Part shown: positions 24,961-36,300 of the stretch, one piece after another | Position numbering within the stretch: position 1 is the first letter of the stretch | Layout: the number at the start of each line of letters is the position of its first letter | Origin: Otis tarda | Taxonomy: Eukaryota; Chordata; Aves; Otidiformes; Otididae | Direction of reading: 5' to 3' | Assembly (NCBI GenBank): GCA_026413225.1 | Contig: CM048572.1 | Coordinates: 9,176,001 to 9,240,000, forward strand | Length of the DNA: 64,000 nucleotides | The notes under the pieces: generated by a model | Seen by the model: only the letters and a program-made list of their open reading frames with translations | The model's database searches: none | Told to the model about the DNA's origin: nothing | Program-made: the position numbers and the translations under genes

Positions 24961-25400
24961 GCTAGTGCTTGATAATGTGGAACGGCCAGGAGCTTAACTC
25001 TGCCCTTGGAGATCGCTTACATCAAACCAGCGATCAAAAAGTGGTGCAGATAAAATTTGTCATCAGGGATTTCCTACAAAAGAATTACAGTGGAGAAATA
25101 GCCTGATCGATACTATGGATTTTCACTGCAGGAGCTGATAGTCCAATTGCTGTGAAACACTCACACAGATAAAAGGGCATGGCTGCCACTTTGTTACAGA
25201 CTGCTGACTCAGCACAAAGCCTGTCAGGTATTTATAGGCCAAAGTGATACAGAATTATCACCTTGCAGTGCCCAGCTCTTGTTAGTTCTAAGATTGCCTC
25301 CCTTTATGGGATTGCTAAATGCAGGTGAATGGAAAAATGATGGCTAACAGCTGTCAAAATGCAACAGAATGAAGTACTTAAATCTTTTTTTATCCATTAA
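24961..25400. promoter_or_regulatory. Regulatory-looking block around an exact MARE
   Basis: This stretch is non-repetitive with balanced composition, between AT-rich flanks. At its left it has the inverted pair GATCGCT (25011-25017) and AGCGATC (25029-25035). At its centre is the Maf recognition element listed separately, flanked by SOX/TCF-like words. No open frame of note crosses it. I read it as a candidate distal enhancer. Conservation would decide this and cannot be seen here. Confidence 0.35.
25202..25214. promoter_or_regulatory. Exact Maf recognition element (T-MARE)
   Basis: TGCTGACTCAGCA matches the full 13-base T-MARE palindrome bound by large and small Maf, NRF2/BACH-small Maf and, through its TGACTCA core, AP-1. 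An exact 13-mer is expected about once in a thousand windows of this size. Inverted SOX/TCF-like cores flank it: CTTTGT at 25189-25194 and ACAAAG at 25214-25219. The identity of the site is seen directly. Use in cells is inferred. Confidence 0.6.
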
Positions 25401-27160
25401 AAGGGTAACAACCAAACATACATCATAGTGCGGACGTTGTAATGATATTTGGGGCCAGTAAACTAGGGGTTATAAACAATGTACATCTGGTCAAAATGGT
25501 AAGGAAAATACAAAAGGGAAAAAAAGCAATAATAAAAATTCTTCTTGTTACTTTACAATATGTGGCTTGGCATTTACTTTGCTGCTTTTTGCAGGGATCT
25601 CCAGGCCCCTGATGAAGGCTGCTACGACCAGCCTCCCAGCTCCATCAACACCGTGGTAATTTTATACCCCATATACTACAGGGAAAACTGCTTCAAGAAG
25701 TCATTGGGATGGCTCCAGGAACTCTCCCTCATTGTTCTAAGCTGGTATTTTACACCCTCACTCAGATAAAATGCTGATAGATCTCTAATATTAACCAACA
25801 GCATTAAGGGCTCATTGACTTCAAGGACCGTTTCACACACAGACACTTACAGGACCAGACCATGATGAAGGCAAAAGAAATACACTCATCTTTTGGTCCA
25901 ACAGGTAGCATAAAGCACCTCTGTCCTGATGTACCGTCCGTGATTGACTGTTCTCCGCCCTGAGTTATTTCGCTGCTGGCACTAGCCTGAATACGTTTCT
26001 TCGTGGCGGTAACGAAGGGGGCAGACACTACTTTTCCTTTTATCACTCCGTATAGTACAATATGTATTTTATTTTTGGAGATCATATACAATGAGAGATC
26101 TGTTTTGACTGCATAAGGAAAATATTTGGAAGGTCATACAAAAAGCTGTAGAGCCTAGTAATATAAAAAGAGACAGGATGTTTGATTACAAGGATCTGCA
26201 CAGACTTTGCTTTATCCATAGCCTCCTAGGTGCTTTTCATACAGGAATTGGTGATGGACTCCATAAGGATGTTTTTGCAGCTTAAAACCAGTTTGAGGAC
26301 TAGTTAAAATACATTTTTACATGTATTTTCTTAGCAGGGACAGAGCCCAAGTTGGACTTTAATACCTATGTTTTTTTAATACTGTAACAGTGTTTAGAAG
26401 CAGACATTAAGAGTCTGTTTTGCTAGATAATAACCTCACAGTCCATCTTCTGGAAAACAACATCCAGTTAATTTTTTTTTCTAAAATTGCCTTGCAAAAT
26501 CATGACATCCTCAGCATATGACCTAGTCTTCTATCACCACATTAATAATTTCCAGAATATTTCTTTTACTTGTAAATACATGACATGTCTTGGTGTGTGA
26601 GCAAATCAAAGTTTACGCTTTTAGCAGTCTTGGAATGTGGATGGTTTTAAATATACGTAGGGCAGTGAACACCAATTTCTGAAGGGGGGAAAAAAATAGA
26701 AGAGGAGGCATTTCATTTTTATAACAGGCCCATCTTCAGTTACACAAAGCTTCATATATGGCTAGATTGTAATAGCCAAATGATATTTGTTATTTAAGTA
26801 AGATGAAACCCAGAGCTTGATTCTTCCTAAAATATGGTCAGAGGGGCATCTGATCTAACATCAAGCTATATGAGCACCTGCATCCAAGATTCATCTCACC
26901 TGAATGATGTCCAGGCTAAGCTAATCATCTAGACCCTCCTCCTCAATAGCTGAGGGAAATAGATAGGTGCATGAAAGAGGGAGGAAGCCCTGGACTGTAC
27001 TTAGAACAGCGAAGACGAAGTATAGATAGATCTGTATCTCTTCTCATCCTCTGCCTTGAGAGGGTACCCACAAGGCCCTGTTAGGTGAGGTGAGTCATCC
27101 TGATTGCTTAGAAGAGATGAATAGATCCAAAATGCATAATGCTTTGAAGCTCTTATTTTT
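25401..27160. other. Non-coding stretch with small CpG-richer spot
   Basis: No gene is seen. Between about 25930 and 26050 I count nine CpGs, including CTTCGT and ACGAAG as inverted words (25999-26004 and 26012-26017). An overlapping minus-strand open frame of 95 codons starts at TTG and is not recognisable. Confidence 0.45.
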
Positions 27161-27169
27161 ATTGGCTTC

Positions 27170-27188
27170 TTTTTTTTTTTTTTTTTTT
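27170..27188. repeat. Poly(T) run, 19 bases
   Basis: An uninterrupted T run just left of the 14-bp palindrome TGGTTTTAAAACCA (27198-27211). On the minus strand it would be a poly-A tail. No AATAAA or recognisable element body lies on the right. Confidence 0.85.
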
Positions 27189-27460
27189 CATTAATACTGG
27201 TTTTAAAACCATCATAGGTGTTTTGGAGAAACACAAATAGGAGGATTAAAAAGCTGAATTGTAAAAAATGTCTTGAGAAGGTCATGGCCAGGAGTAGCTG
27301 AAACCCAGAGGAGTTTATGTACCTAATGCTTTAGACTTCATTTAATAACAGAGCTTTAAACTAAAGGAAGAAATACTGCACGCAAAGACTGAGAACTACA
27401 TTATTCAAAAGAGCACAAAGAACCTAGACTTAGATATTATTGGAAGAAGTTTTCAGTAAG

Positions 27461-27485
27461 TTTAGCCATAAACTTTATGGCTAAA
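27461..27485. repeat. 25-bp near-perfect palindrome
   Basis: TTTAGCCATAAA (27461-27472) and TTTATGGCTAAA (27474-27485) are exact inverted copies around a single C. Twelve-base arms with one central base can form a cruciform or bind a symmetric dimer. They cannot form a normal RNA hairpin because there is no loop. No matching transposon end is recognised. Confidence 0.85.
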
Positions 27486-27766
27486 GGTTAACTGCAGAAG
27501 CTTTGGAGTGAAAATGCATGAAGTTTAAATTAAAATACTAAAATACAATGTAAAGTATTAATTTAAATAATAATTTAATTGCCTGTAAGGAATGTTGCAG
27601 GTTTCTAAACCAACATCTTTCCTGTCTAGGAGACAAGCCACACCTTTTTCCATGCTCCATAGGGAAATTACTGTAGCACTTGTCTGAACTGCCTGGTGCT
27701 GGTAGAATCATAGCTGCTCTCGTCGCATCATTGTGGGATGGAAGTTTACTGTCACTAGCAATAAGC

Positions 27767-27868
27767 AGTAGATAAAAGGAGGGAGGAGGGGGGATAAGAA
27801 AACAAAAGGGAAAAATAGAAGCTAAAAAATTCACCAGAGGTGGAGAAAAAAGGAAGGGTGGGGGGAAG
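27767..27868 (+). other. G-rich polypurine tract
   Basis: About 100 bases are nearly all purine on the + strand. Clustered G tracts lie at 27778-27793 (GGAGGGAGGAGGGGGG) and 27852-27865 (GGAAGGGTGGGGGG). Such tracts can form G-quadruplex or triplex structures. It has no coding character. It could also be the polypurine tract of an eroded retroelement, but no LTR follows it. Confidence 0.55.
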
Positions 27869-28349
27869 AACATATACATAAACTAGTTGTTTTTGTCTTT
27901 CTAGTTGCTATGATGTGCACAAAGGAAATAGACTGAATAAAATCACATCTCAGGAACACCAACATAAATTCCCCCTTGCTTTGACAAGTACGTAATTTTG
28001 TGCAGTGATGCTCTTCACGTCTGGAGAGTTATGAGGCAATTTCATTCCCATCTGACAAATTTACAAAGAAACATTAGAGAGAAGGGATTAGAAAAGCGAG
28101 AAATCTTTATAGACTTTTTCCTCAGGCTGTATTTTCCTTCCATCTTTTGGCTCTTCCTTGAGGAATATGTATGAGTGACTCATTCTGTATGAACGCCATA
28201 ACCGAAACACTTAGCAGATAAGCATAACATGAAATGTGCTTTAAATCAACTAATTGTATTTACATTATCTGGGAGGGCTGATCCTGATTGGCTAAAGTTT
28301 GCAAAAATTTGCTATTGTGCATTTTCAAGATAACAATTTAAAACAGGGC

Positions 28350-28372
28350 AAAAAAAAAAAAAAAAAAAAAAA
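28350..28372. repeat. Poly(A) run, 23 bases (longest in window)
   Basis: An uninterrupted run of 23 A. No AATAAA lies in the 40 bases upstream, and no duplicated flank was found, so a retrocopy is not supported. Confidence 0.9.
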
Positions 28373-28439
28373 GCCAAGCTAAAATACAAGCTACCTAACT
28401 TCGCAGAAAACTCCATGGCAGAAAAATAATTTGCACTTG

Positions 28440-28580
28440 CAAAGCACTTCTCAGCTTAGAGCTCCTATTGCCCTTTTTGCCCTCATTATGGTCTCATGAA
28501 GACCAATAATATTTTTTTGATTTTACACGTTGGGAAACTGAGGTAGATTAAATGAGCTCCTTTGTTCATGGAGTGAGCTG
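28440..28580 (+). repeat. Degenerate MIR/CORE-SINE-like fragment
   Basis: GCAAAGCACTTCTCAGC, then CTCATTATGGTCTCATGAAG, then TTTTACACGTTGGGAAACTG plus AGG at 28521-28543. These follow the order of the MIR core and 3' region (AAGCGCTTT..., CTCATTTAATCCTCA..., TTTTACAGATGGGGAAACTGAGG). About 20 of 23 bases agree in the last block by eye. It is an ancient insertion, diverged and without a tail. Confidence 0.5.
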
Positions 28581-31500
28581 GGCTGAGCTCGCTCTTACTC
28601 ATCGCAAACCGGCTTTCCAACAACATTGAACTCTGCAACTCAAGAGAACAACTACTTCACGAAGGCCACTGGGTACTTGCCAGCACACGTTGATAGACTT
28701 TATACTACTGAAAAAACAAAGGGAAGGATGAGATGAGGAGAGAGCAAGGTGTTGTTAAACGCCTTGCCAACACTGAAAGTGAAAGGCCAGGGAGGTTCCT
28801 TGGTTTTGTGGCTGCACCATTACAGCTTCTTTCTACCAGAAAAAAAAAAAAAAAAAAGGCTGGTTCAGCCTTCTTTTTGCTGACAGGGGAAAATTTTGGC
28901 ACAGATTATTCCAGAAATGAATGAGAATAAGAAATGCTGTAAAGGCTTTGCTTTCTCCTGCGAGATTTTAAAAAACAGACAGCCATAGCTCATTTTAGTT
29001 ACACCGCTGAATATATTTAAGCCGAGCTGATATATGGCTGCTACAGGATATCAGGATTTTACGTTCTATGAGTAATCAGTATAATTTTTCTTTTTTTCTT
29101 CATTTTTTAATATCAAAACGTCAGCACCAATTGTTAATTATTGGTGTCATGTCAAGGAACTTCCACCATGGGTAACCTGGGCCCTGCTAGTCCAGATCTT
29201 TTGTTTCTGTGCAGTTTCGCATAGGTCCCCCTTTTAAGGTCATTTCAAGTGCTGCATGATGGTACTTCCCTCCTCCTTTTATTAATGAAAATTATATGAT
29301 GGTGCTCGGAAGTTCCAAAACATATTCCTTTCTTGGCACAAAGATGAAATATAATAAAATGCAGATGCTTTCTGATACAGAGCACAGATGAAAATGTTTT
29401 ATAACCACGACTTATGGAGAGAGGAAAGCACAGGGGACACGGTTCCTAGGGCCCTGGTTGAAAGCCCCAAAGCAATCACTGCAATATCTGTAATATGACA
29501 GAAGAAAGTCGGGGGAGGGGTATTTATTATCTTTTTCATGGGACCCAGGTGGACCTCCTGGCAGCCATGTTTATGACTCAGGATCCATTTTAAAATAGTG
29601 AACCATAATAAATGGAAACTCAGATGTGTAACTGTGCTGGATTTTAACATGTTTCAAGTTTTACTGTCTCTGCATTTGCAATCATTTTTTGCACAAAGTA
29701 TACCATTTCTTAATAACTTTTGACTATGCTGTTTCACCCTTCGTATTTACTTCATCTGACACGTCCCCTTCCCCTCCGTGTGTTTTGACAGCTACATAGA
29801 TTGGATAAAAAGTTCTGTTATGAGACTTTTCTTCCAATTGAGGAGTCAAAGGGAGACTTGAAAGCCATACCTCCTTTTCTAATTAATAGACAGATGATAA
29901 AGAAAGCACTTTCTATGCTTTCTTTAATAAGAAATTTAAATAATTTACTTGTCTGGACAAGATGTTCTCTTTATGTTTTGATAGATGTGGAAGCAGAAAT
30001 GTTTGCTATTCCCTGCCCTCGATGCACAGGTAGATATTCCTTTTCCTTAAGCTAAATAAATATTGGGCACATGTCTTTTAAACTTAGAGAGAATTATCAG
30101 AAGTGGTTATATAGTGGGAATGTCTCTTTGGTATTGGCTAAACACATTGAAAATGGACGTTAAAAATAATACAAAAAGAGAGGTGGGTCCAAGCCAAGAA
30201 GCCTGTAATCTCATCGGCCTGTAACCTTCCAGAAGTTCAAAGACATTTGGGTAAACGATTTTGGTTGCAGTCTGTTGTTGCTAATAAAGATGGAAACTCT
30301 AAGCTCAGCTCAAGATCAAAACTTTACATAGTTAAGCAATTGTTTAGATCACAGCTTATGTCTGGTTGTGCAGCCTATTCAGATGTGGTCCCAAGAGCAT
30401 GGCTGCTTATCTGAACATTTTCTTTGTGTAAGAGACAAAAATCTTGTGAGAAAAGATATTATTGCTAACATTTCTAAGGCACATTGGCAAGAAGATGACC
30501 ACAACTACAGATAGTTTCAAAATATTCTGGCACTTTTGGCTTCAGCACAGTCCAGAAATCATGAGTATAGAAAAAAAAAAATGTAGTTAACACAAATGAC
30601 AAACTCAGGTGAGTTTAAGGTCACCATTTCTTCTAAGTTGGTTCTGTTATCAGCGAAAAACAATTTGACTGACTCATTCCCCTGAGCAAATACAAGACTT
30701 TCACCAAAAGCCTGAGCCAGTTACCCAATTACGCCTGCTCTTGGTTCACAGTGGAACTAAGAGCACAAAGACATCAGCCAAAGGCGTTCAGCATTGGTGG
30801 GAATTCGGCGATTGCCCTAAAGCTGGGTTTAAGAGAGCATAAAGCTGCACTTCCACCCTTCTCTTAGACATGGCATATGGCGTAGCCCTACACGTTCACT
30901 ATTCTGCGCAGCGTATGGTCCCGCTATTCTGCAGATCATAATTTAACACTTCACGCTGGAGAGCACTCCACTCGATCCTACAAAATAATGTGCTAAATCA
31001 GGAAAGTTCACACCATAGTTTGCATAACAAATAATTTCCACAACTTCAAGGAATTAATCCAAAAACATTTGAATCTCCTTCTAAATATTTTAGGCAGAGT
31101 TATCAAAAAGCGCATCTCTCTGGAGAGCATGTTTGTACAATTCCTATGGCTGCATGAGTTTAGTTGACTGAGAGCTGGGTGCATGCAAGATATCTTAAAT
31201 AGATAACATAGATAATCAAACATACAATTACCTTTTTAAAGAGCAGAAATGTATGGCTAACCTCTTTGGAAACTTAATACATACCTAACTCTTTGAACAT
31301 GAGTAGATTGAATTGAAGAATGAAAGTCTATTTAAAAAATACTTTTGAAAAACTTATCTATTTTTTTTTCTTCTTTTCTGTATGTATAAGACATCTACGC
31401 ATAACCAATTTTGTGGTAAAAGTAGTGGCAATAAAAATAATATTTGAGTTATTTTGATCATGATAATACCAATTGTTTTGAAAGCAAATTATATTTGAAA

Positions 31501-33245
31501 GTCTTCTCAGAATGTACGTACGAATTCATAGGAATGCCATTAAAACACAATATTAATTAGCATCTGCTTTTATAAAGTGCTCCTAATATTGTGTAAACAA
31601 GCAAGAGTTGAAAAGCTTATTTTAAACTTGTATCTACATATGCAGTGCGATCATAGTGAGTTACAAAAAAAAAACCCAAATAGCACTGGGAAATGAATTT
31701 TCACAGTTTGTTTCTGGTTGAAGACACACCAAAGTACCTGTCTTTAATTTGAGTAGCTGTGAACAAAAGGTACTTGCCAGCTTGCTTAGCATCGTATTTA
31801 TATGCTCATGTCAGTTCAGCCATGGGTGGAATACTGATGTGTCAATATTTGTTAGCCAAAATGATAATAAGTAACTGACTTGAAATAACTTAAAACAATC
31901 AGAAGCAATTGTGCAGTGTTGTATCAGGTTAAATCTGACCATGCCATATTTTATCTCTTCAAAAATAAAGCCAATTGGATGGCATGCTAAATAGTCCACG
32001 TTCAATATAGCAGAATTGCTACAGGACTGGAATCTGAGGCGAGACGTGTTTAACCACCTGCCAGACTTCCACAGCCTCCGTTAACATCACAACTCAGTTT
32101 TACTAGTTGAGATCCTAAAGGTCTTGTCTTTCAACCATCCAGGTGATGGTTGAGTTCACCTTGATTTTACTTGTAACACCTTGCTTTCAGTACCTGAGAT
32201 CTAACCCAAAATTTTACAAAATAAATGCTATTTGTTCTAGTATCAAATTAATCTGGCATTGGAGAAAATATCTGTTGAAGGATTTAGGATAAAATAAAGA
32301 AACTTAGGATGATTTAGAGAGAGAAACTCGTCCCCTTCTCCCTCATCTTGTTATATATGTAGTTTTTGAATTTGGCCATCTCTTCTGTATTCCAGATGAC
32401 TTCTATAGAGTTACATTCCATGTGTATGCAGAGCTTGGCCTAGCATCATATTAAACATGTAATCATTTCATATATGACACCAGGTTAAAATTATTGAAAT
32501 GAAAACAAAATTTACCCTATGACTGTTACAAATCACTCACAAGATATTCTGCATTTCATTACTACGCTGGAGAACAAGCAGTAGTGGGGAGCTATTGTCC
32601 CCACTGGAACATGTCCAGAGAACGTCACAGAAACCTATTTGCCAAGATCCCTACAACACTGAATGTTGGTTTTTTTTGCATTCTGCTGAGTTCATACAGG
32701 GGCTCTGAATGTGTAAGTCTCTAAAGCTCTGTAAATACAAAGTGGATCTTCCTAAATTTCCCCCCCTGCCCTGACGTCACTGTCATATCCTGAGTTATAC
32801 TGATTCAGAAAGAAGGAGTTACTGAAGAATCAAGATCCACAGGCATCCCTGACAGATTTTTAATCCGGAAGATTCACAAAGCATCTGCTCCACACCTGCT
32901 ATAAACTCTGGGCTGGAAAATACTTATCAATAACACGCATCAATAAATGACAAAGAGAAGCAAACTGCTAGGTGCCCCAAGGACAAAGCAGGAGAGTTCA
33001 GGGCAGTTCACAATTCTTGAATCCTATAACGGCAGCAGGGGTTTTATTATGGGAAAACTTTACCTTTAAGACATATATTGTTCTAGAATCAAAAGCCTTT
33101 TTTTCCCCTCTTCTTCTTTAAAAAGAGAAATCCTTGAACTGATCACTTTTATCACTTTCTGGAAACAGTTTTTCATGCCCATACACACTTCTTATGGTGG
33201 TAATAGTAATAACATGCTGGTTGTGATGCTCCAAAGATATGCAGC
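28581..33245. other. Non-coding stretch, few landmarks
   Basis: No gene is seen. It contains an 18-A run at 28840-28857. It also has facing CCAAT/ATTGG words in CACCAAT and ATTGGTG at 29125-29146, a CArG-type word CCTTTTAAGG at 29230-29239, and the palindrome GTACGTAC at 31514-31521. The 23-base hairpin at 32131-32153 is listed separately. A possible exon-like stretch ending CGATGCACAG before GTAGAT near 30030 is weak. Confidence 0.5.
32131..32153. repeat. Perfect hairpin, 9-bp arms
   Basis: TCAACCATC (32131-32139) and GATGGTTGA (32145-32153) are exact inverted copies around a 5-base loop. It is too short for a microRNA precursor. It is recorded as structure only. Confidence 0.75.
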
Positions 33246-33249
33246 TTGT

Positions 33250-33345
33250 AGGTGGAGGTAATATCTTTTATTAGATCAACTGATTAGACTGGAAAGAGAC
33301 AGGCAAACTTTCAGAAAGACAAGCCCTTCTTCAGACTTTAAATGT
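33250..33345 (+). repeat. Old interspersed repeat of the reptile/bird type
   Basis: The segment reads GGTAATATCTTTTATTAGAT, CAACTGATTAGACTGGAAAG, AGACAGGCAAACTTTCAGAA, then AGCCCTTCTTCAGAC. This is very close in order to a repeat I associate with crocodilian, turtle and bird genomes (ATATCTTTTATTAGACCAACT ... GCAAGCTTTCGGG ... CCCTTCTTCAGG). I cannot name the family with certainty and made the match from memory. The copy is partial and diverged. Confidence 0.5.
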
Positions 33346-36300
33346 AATAGACATCTTGAGTACACTGTTATAAAATCTTGATATGATGCTTTAAAGCACT
33401 GCTCGTTCGTAAGATCACTCAAGGACTCCTTCAGAAGCTGCAAGTCTTCAAAAGTGATCCAGGAAATGCTAAAGTACTCTGTGCTTTTGAAAGGTTAAAA
33501 AAAAAAAATCTTCCTGTTGTGAAAGAACAATAGGAAATGATTTTGCTGCTTTTTTTTTGGCTGAACACCTTCCAAGTTACATGTTTGGATGATTACCCTT
33601 CTCCATTTTAAAAGGTAATGTTTACTGAGCATTTACAAAGAAATAACAGTCTGCTGAGAGCCAGGTTTGCTTTCGTGAAATGTTCTAATAACTGGTATCA
33701 AGAATTGTTCAAATAATTAACATCAGGAAGAATGGCTCACAAGTATATTAGAAGTTCAATGTTCACAAATGGTCCTGAGCAACGTCCAAGATGCAGCCCA
33801 GGAATTTAAATGTGGAAGGAAGACTGCTTAGCATTTCTCCGATTTTGAGCAAGCCTAGTCCCTGCAGTAATAAAATGACTCTCAGTTCTGTATGGTTGTC
33901 CTCGACCCTACAGACTGTGCAGTGCAGGGTGCATTAGTGCTGCTTTCCCCCGTGCAGACTCCTGGTGCTGAGAGAAGGGGTGGTAGAAAAGCCATTTGGC
34001 AGCACTGCGTCACTGAAGAATATCTGTGTGCAGTCAGAAACTCACACTTGCTACTTTAAATCAGCTTTCAGTAGCTTTTATACAACCAAAATAGCACAAA
34101 ATATATTTACCCCAAACTCATGTCCTGAAAATTTGTATGCCCACTAGGAATGCTGAATGAACTGAACCCCTGAAGCGCTAAGGACAGTATAGTCAACAGG
34201 CAAAATACTCTGACCTTGATTTTTACATTCTTCTCCATCTCTCTGATTTTTCTGCACCATATTTTCTTATTGCTAAACCAGGTTAGAGCACGTGGCTGCC
34301 AGTTCAGACTTGTAGGTTTTTCGCCAGTAATCTTGATGTGTAACTTCTGGAATTACTCTTCTCAGCCCTGAGTTTGTCTCACCTAGTAGTGAGCACCCTA
34401 ATACTTGCTTACCCCACAGAGGAGTCACAAAGTTAGCTCACATATAAAGAGATCCAAAAATGGAAAATATAAAGGAAACACAAAGTGATACCACATTTCT
34501 CATTTAAAATGAGTGGGTGACAAATTGCTCATCAGATTGTACAATTTGGGTTGCTCTTACTTGCTCGCTAATTAACCAGTCTGACATGTTTCCTCCCTCT
34601 TGCATCCATCCTGCCTCTGAACTAATCAGGGTTCAATGACAGCATCACTTATCCCAGGACACATTCCAATAATTAAGGTTTGGAGGACATCTTGCAAACT
34701 CCATCATATACCAATACGATTTTCTCTCCCTCTACTGCTGCGTATCTGACATGTGACAAGACAAAGCCCTGCACTCATATACATAACAGCAGGATGCTTT
34801 CCCACCTTTTAATGGCTGACTGAATTTCTTCCCCAGCAACTCTGACAGTATGAAAGTGCACTGTAAAAATGACTGTGTCTTGAAAAGTGGAACCTCACAG
34901 TCTCTGGACTTCAGAACAAAAAATAAAGCATGTTCTCACAAGCTGCATCTATTGCTAAACGCTCTTACATAGAAATTTTTAATGCACTATACTCATGTTT
35001 TATTGCCTGTACTCTTTTCTTCTCTGCTATATTGCTTCATTTGATTTCCATAAATAAAAGCACATGTTGGTTTTGCATACGTAGGGGCACCTCGTGCTTA
35101 TTTAGGGATGGGAGACAAGCCAGTAAGAATCCCTGCTACTTGATTGCTTTTTAAACCTTCATAAGCAGAAGGAACAACAAATTGAATGCTGGGCTTTCCA
35201 CTGCTGTGTGCTCAGAGTATCTTCATTAGCACTGACAGAATTATTCTGAATTTCCCTGCTAGTGACTGGCTACCTCTCCTCTGGTTTTGTTAGCTCTGAT
35301 TTAATTTAGACTCGCAAGCCAGCTGGGTCAACCTGCCCCAGGTCTGTAGAGACCAAGCTTGAGCATAAGCTGGCCATTCCTTCCTCGGATGCTTTTTCCC
35401 CTTTGGTTTACCTCCTGAGAAAAGCCAACTCATGAGCCAGCGAGCAGTGGGAAGCGTGACCCCCTCTCTAAGCTGAAAGTCCAGACTTCACAAGAGCAAA
35501 TTTTGACCCCATGAATTTGGTACAAAGTTATAATGGAAAAAAAATCCACCTGGACTCTTTCTGCATTGGAAACTTCTGAAAGGTAAATTATTTTACAAAA
35601 TAGATTTAAATTTACAATTTTAGCTAATCATGGTTAGCTTTCCTGAGAGTACCAACTTGAATGTGGCTACGAATACCCTTCTCTATGAAGCTTAAATGTC
35701 CTGGTGATCAGTTCTCCTGAAAAGCAGATGGGGAGATCATTTATTTTCTCTGGGTGTTCAATTCTGAAGTACTGTTTTCATTGGTATCAGAAACAACAGT
35801 GGAATTCTGGCTTTGATTCCATCAAAAGGATGTTTTACCATTGATTTCAATGCAGTCGAGATTTTGCCCATAGTACAATTAAGTAAGACCCTCCTCCAAA
35901 TTTCACTAGGTAACTTTAGACTTAGTAGTAAATTATCTGAGAATATTTCATATTTTCTCTCCTGGTTGGGGGGACTGATTTCTGAGCTTTTATTTCAGAT
36001 TCTTAGCCAATAAGCCTGGTTCATAAATATTAAGGGATTTTCTTTACCTGTCTCATATGAATGAAAATCATCCCACTTGCATCTGCTAGAAAGAGTGCCT
36101 TCTGTACATGGGAATGGGAAGGATACAACAGAGTAGCCTAGTACTGTATGTGGTTCTTTGCAATAGACAAAATCAAATATATCAACTTCTGACAATGTAA
36201 TATAGGTTTATCAGTAGGATTCAGTCAGTACGTGGCTTATGATTTCAAGAACGGAACCGGTTCAAGTTGCCCCGGCACAAAACGAAGAGAACTAGGTTAG

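Noticed and set aside
28350-28372. Processed pseudogene tail at the 23-A run
   Set aside because: No AATAAA in the proper upstream range, no recognisable mRNA body, and no target-site duplication.
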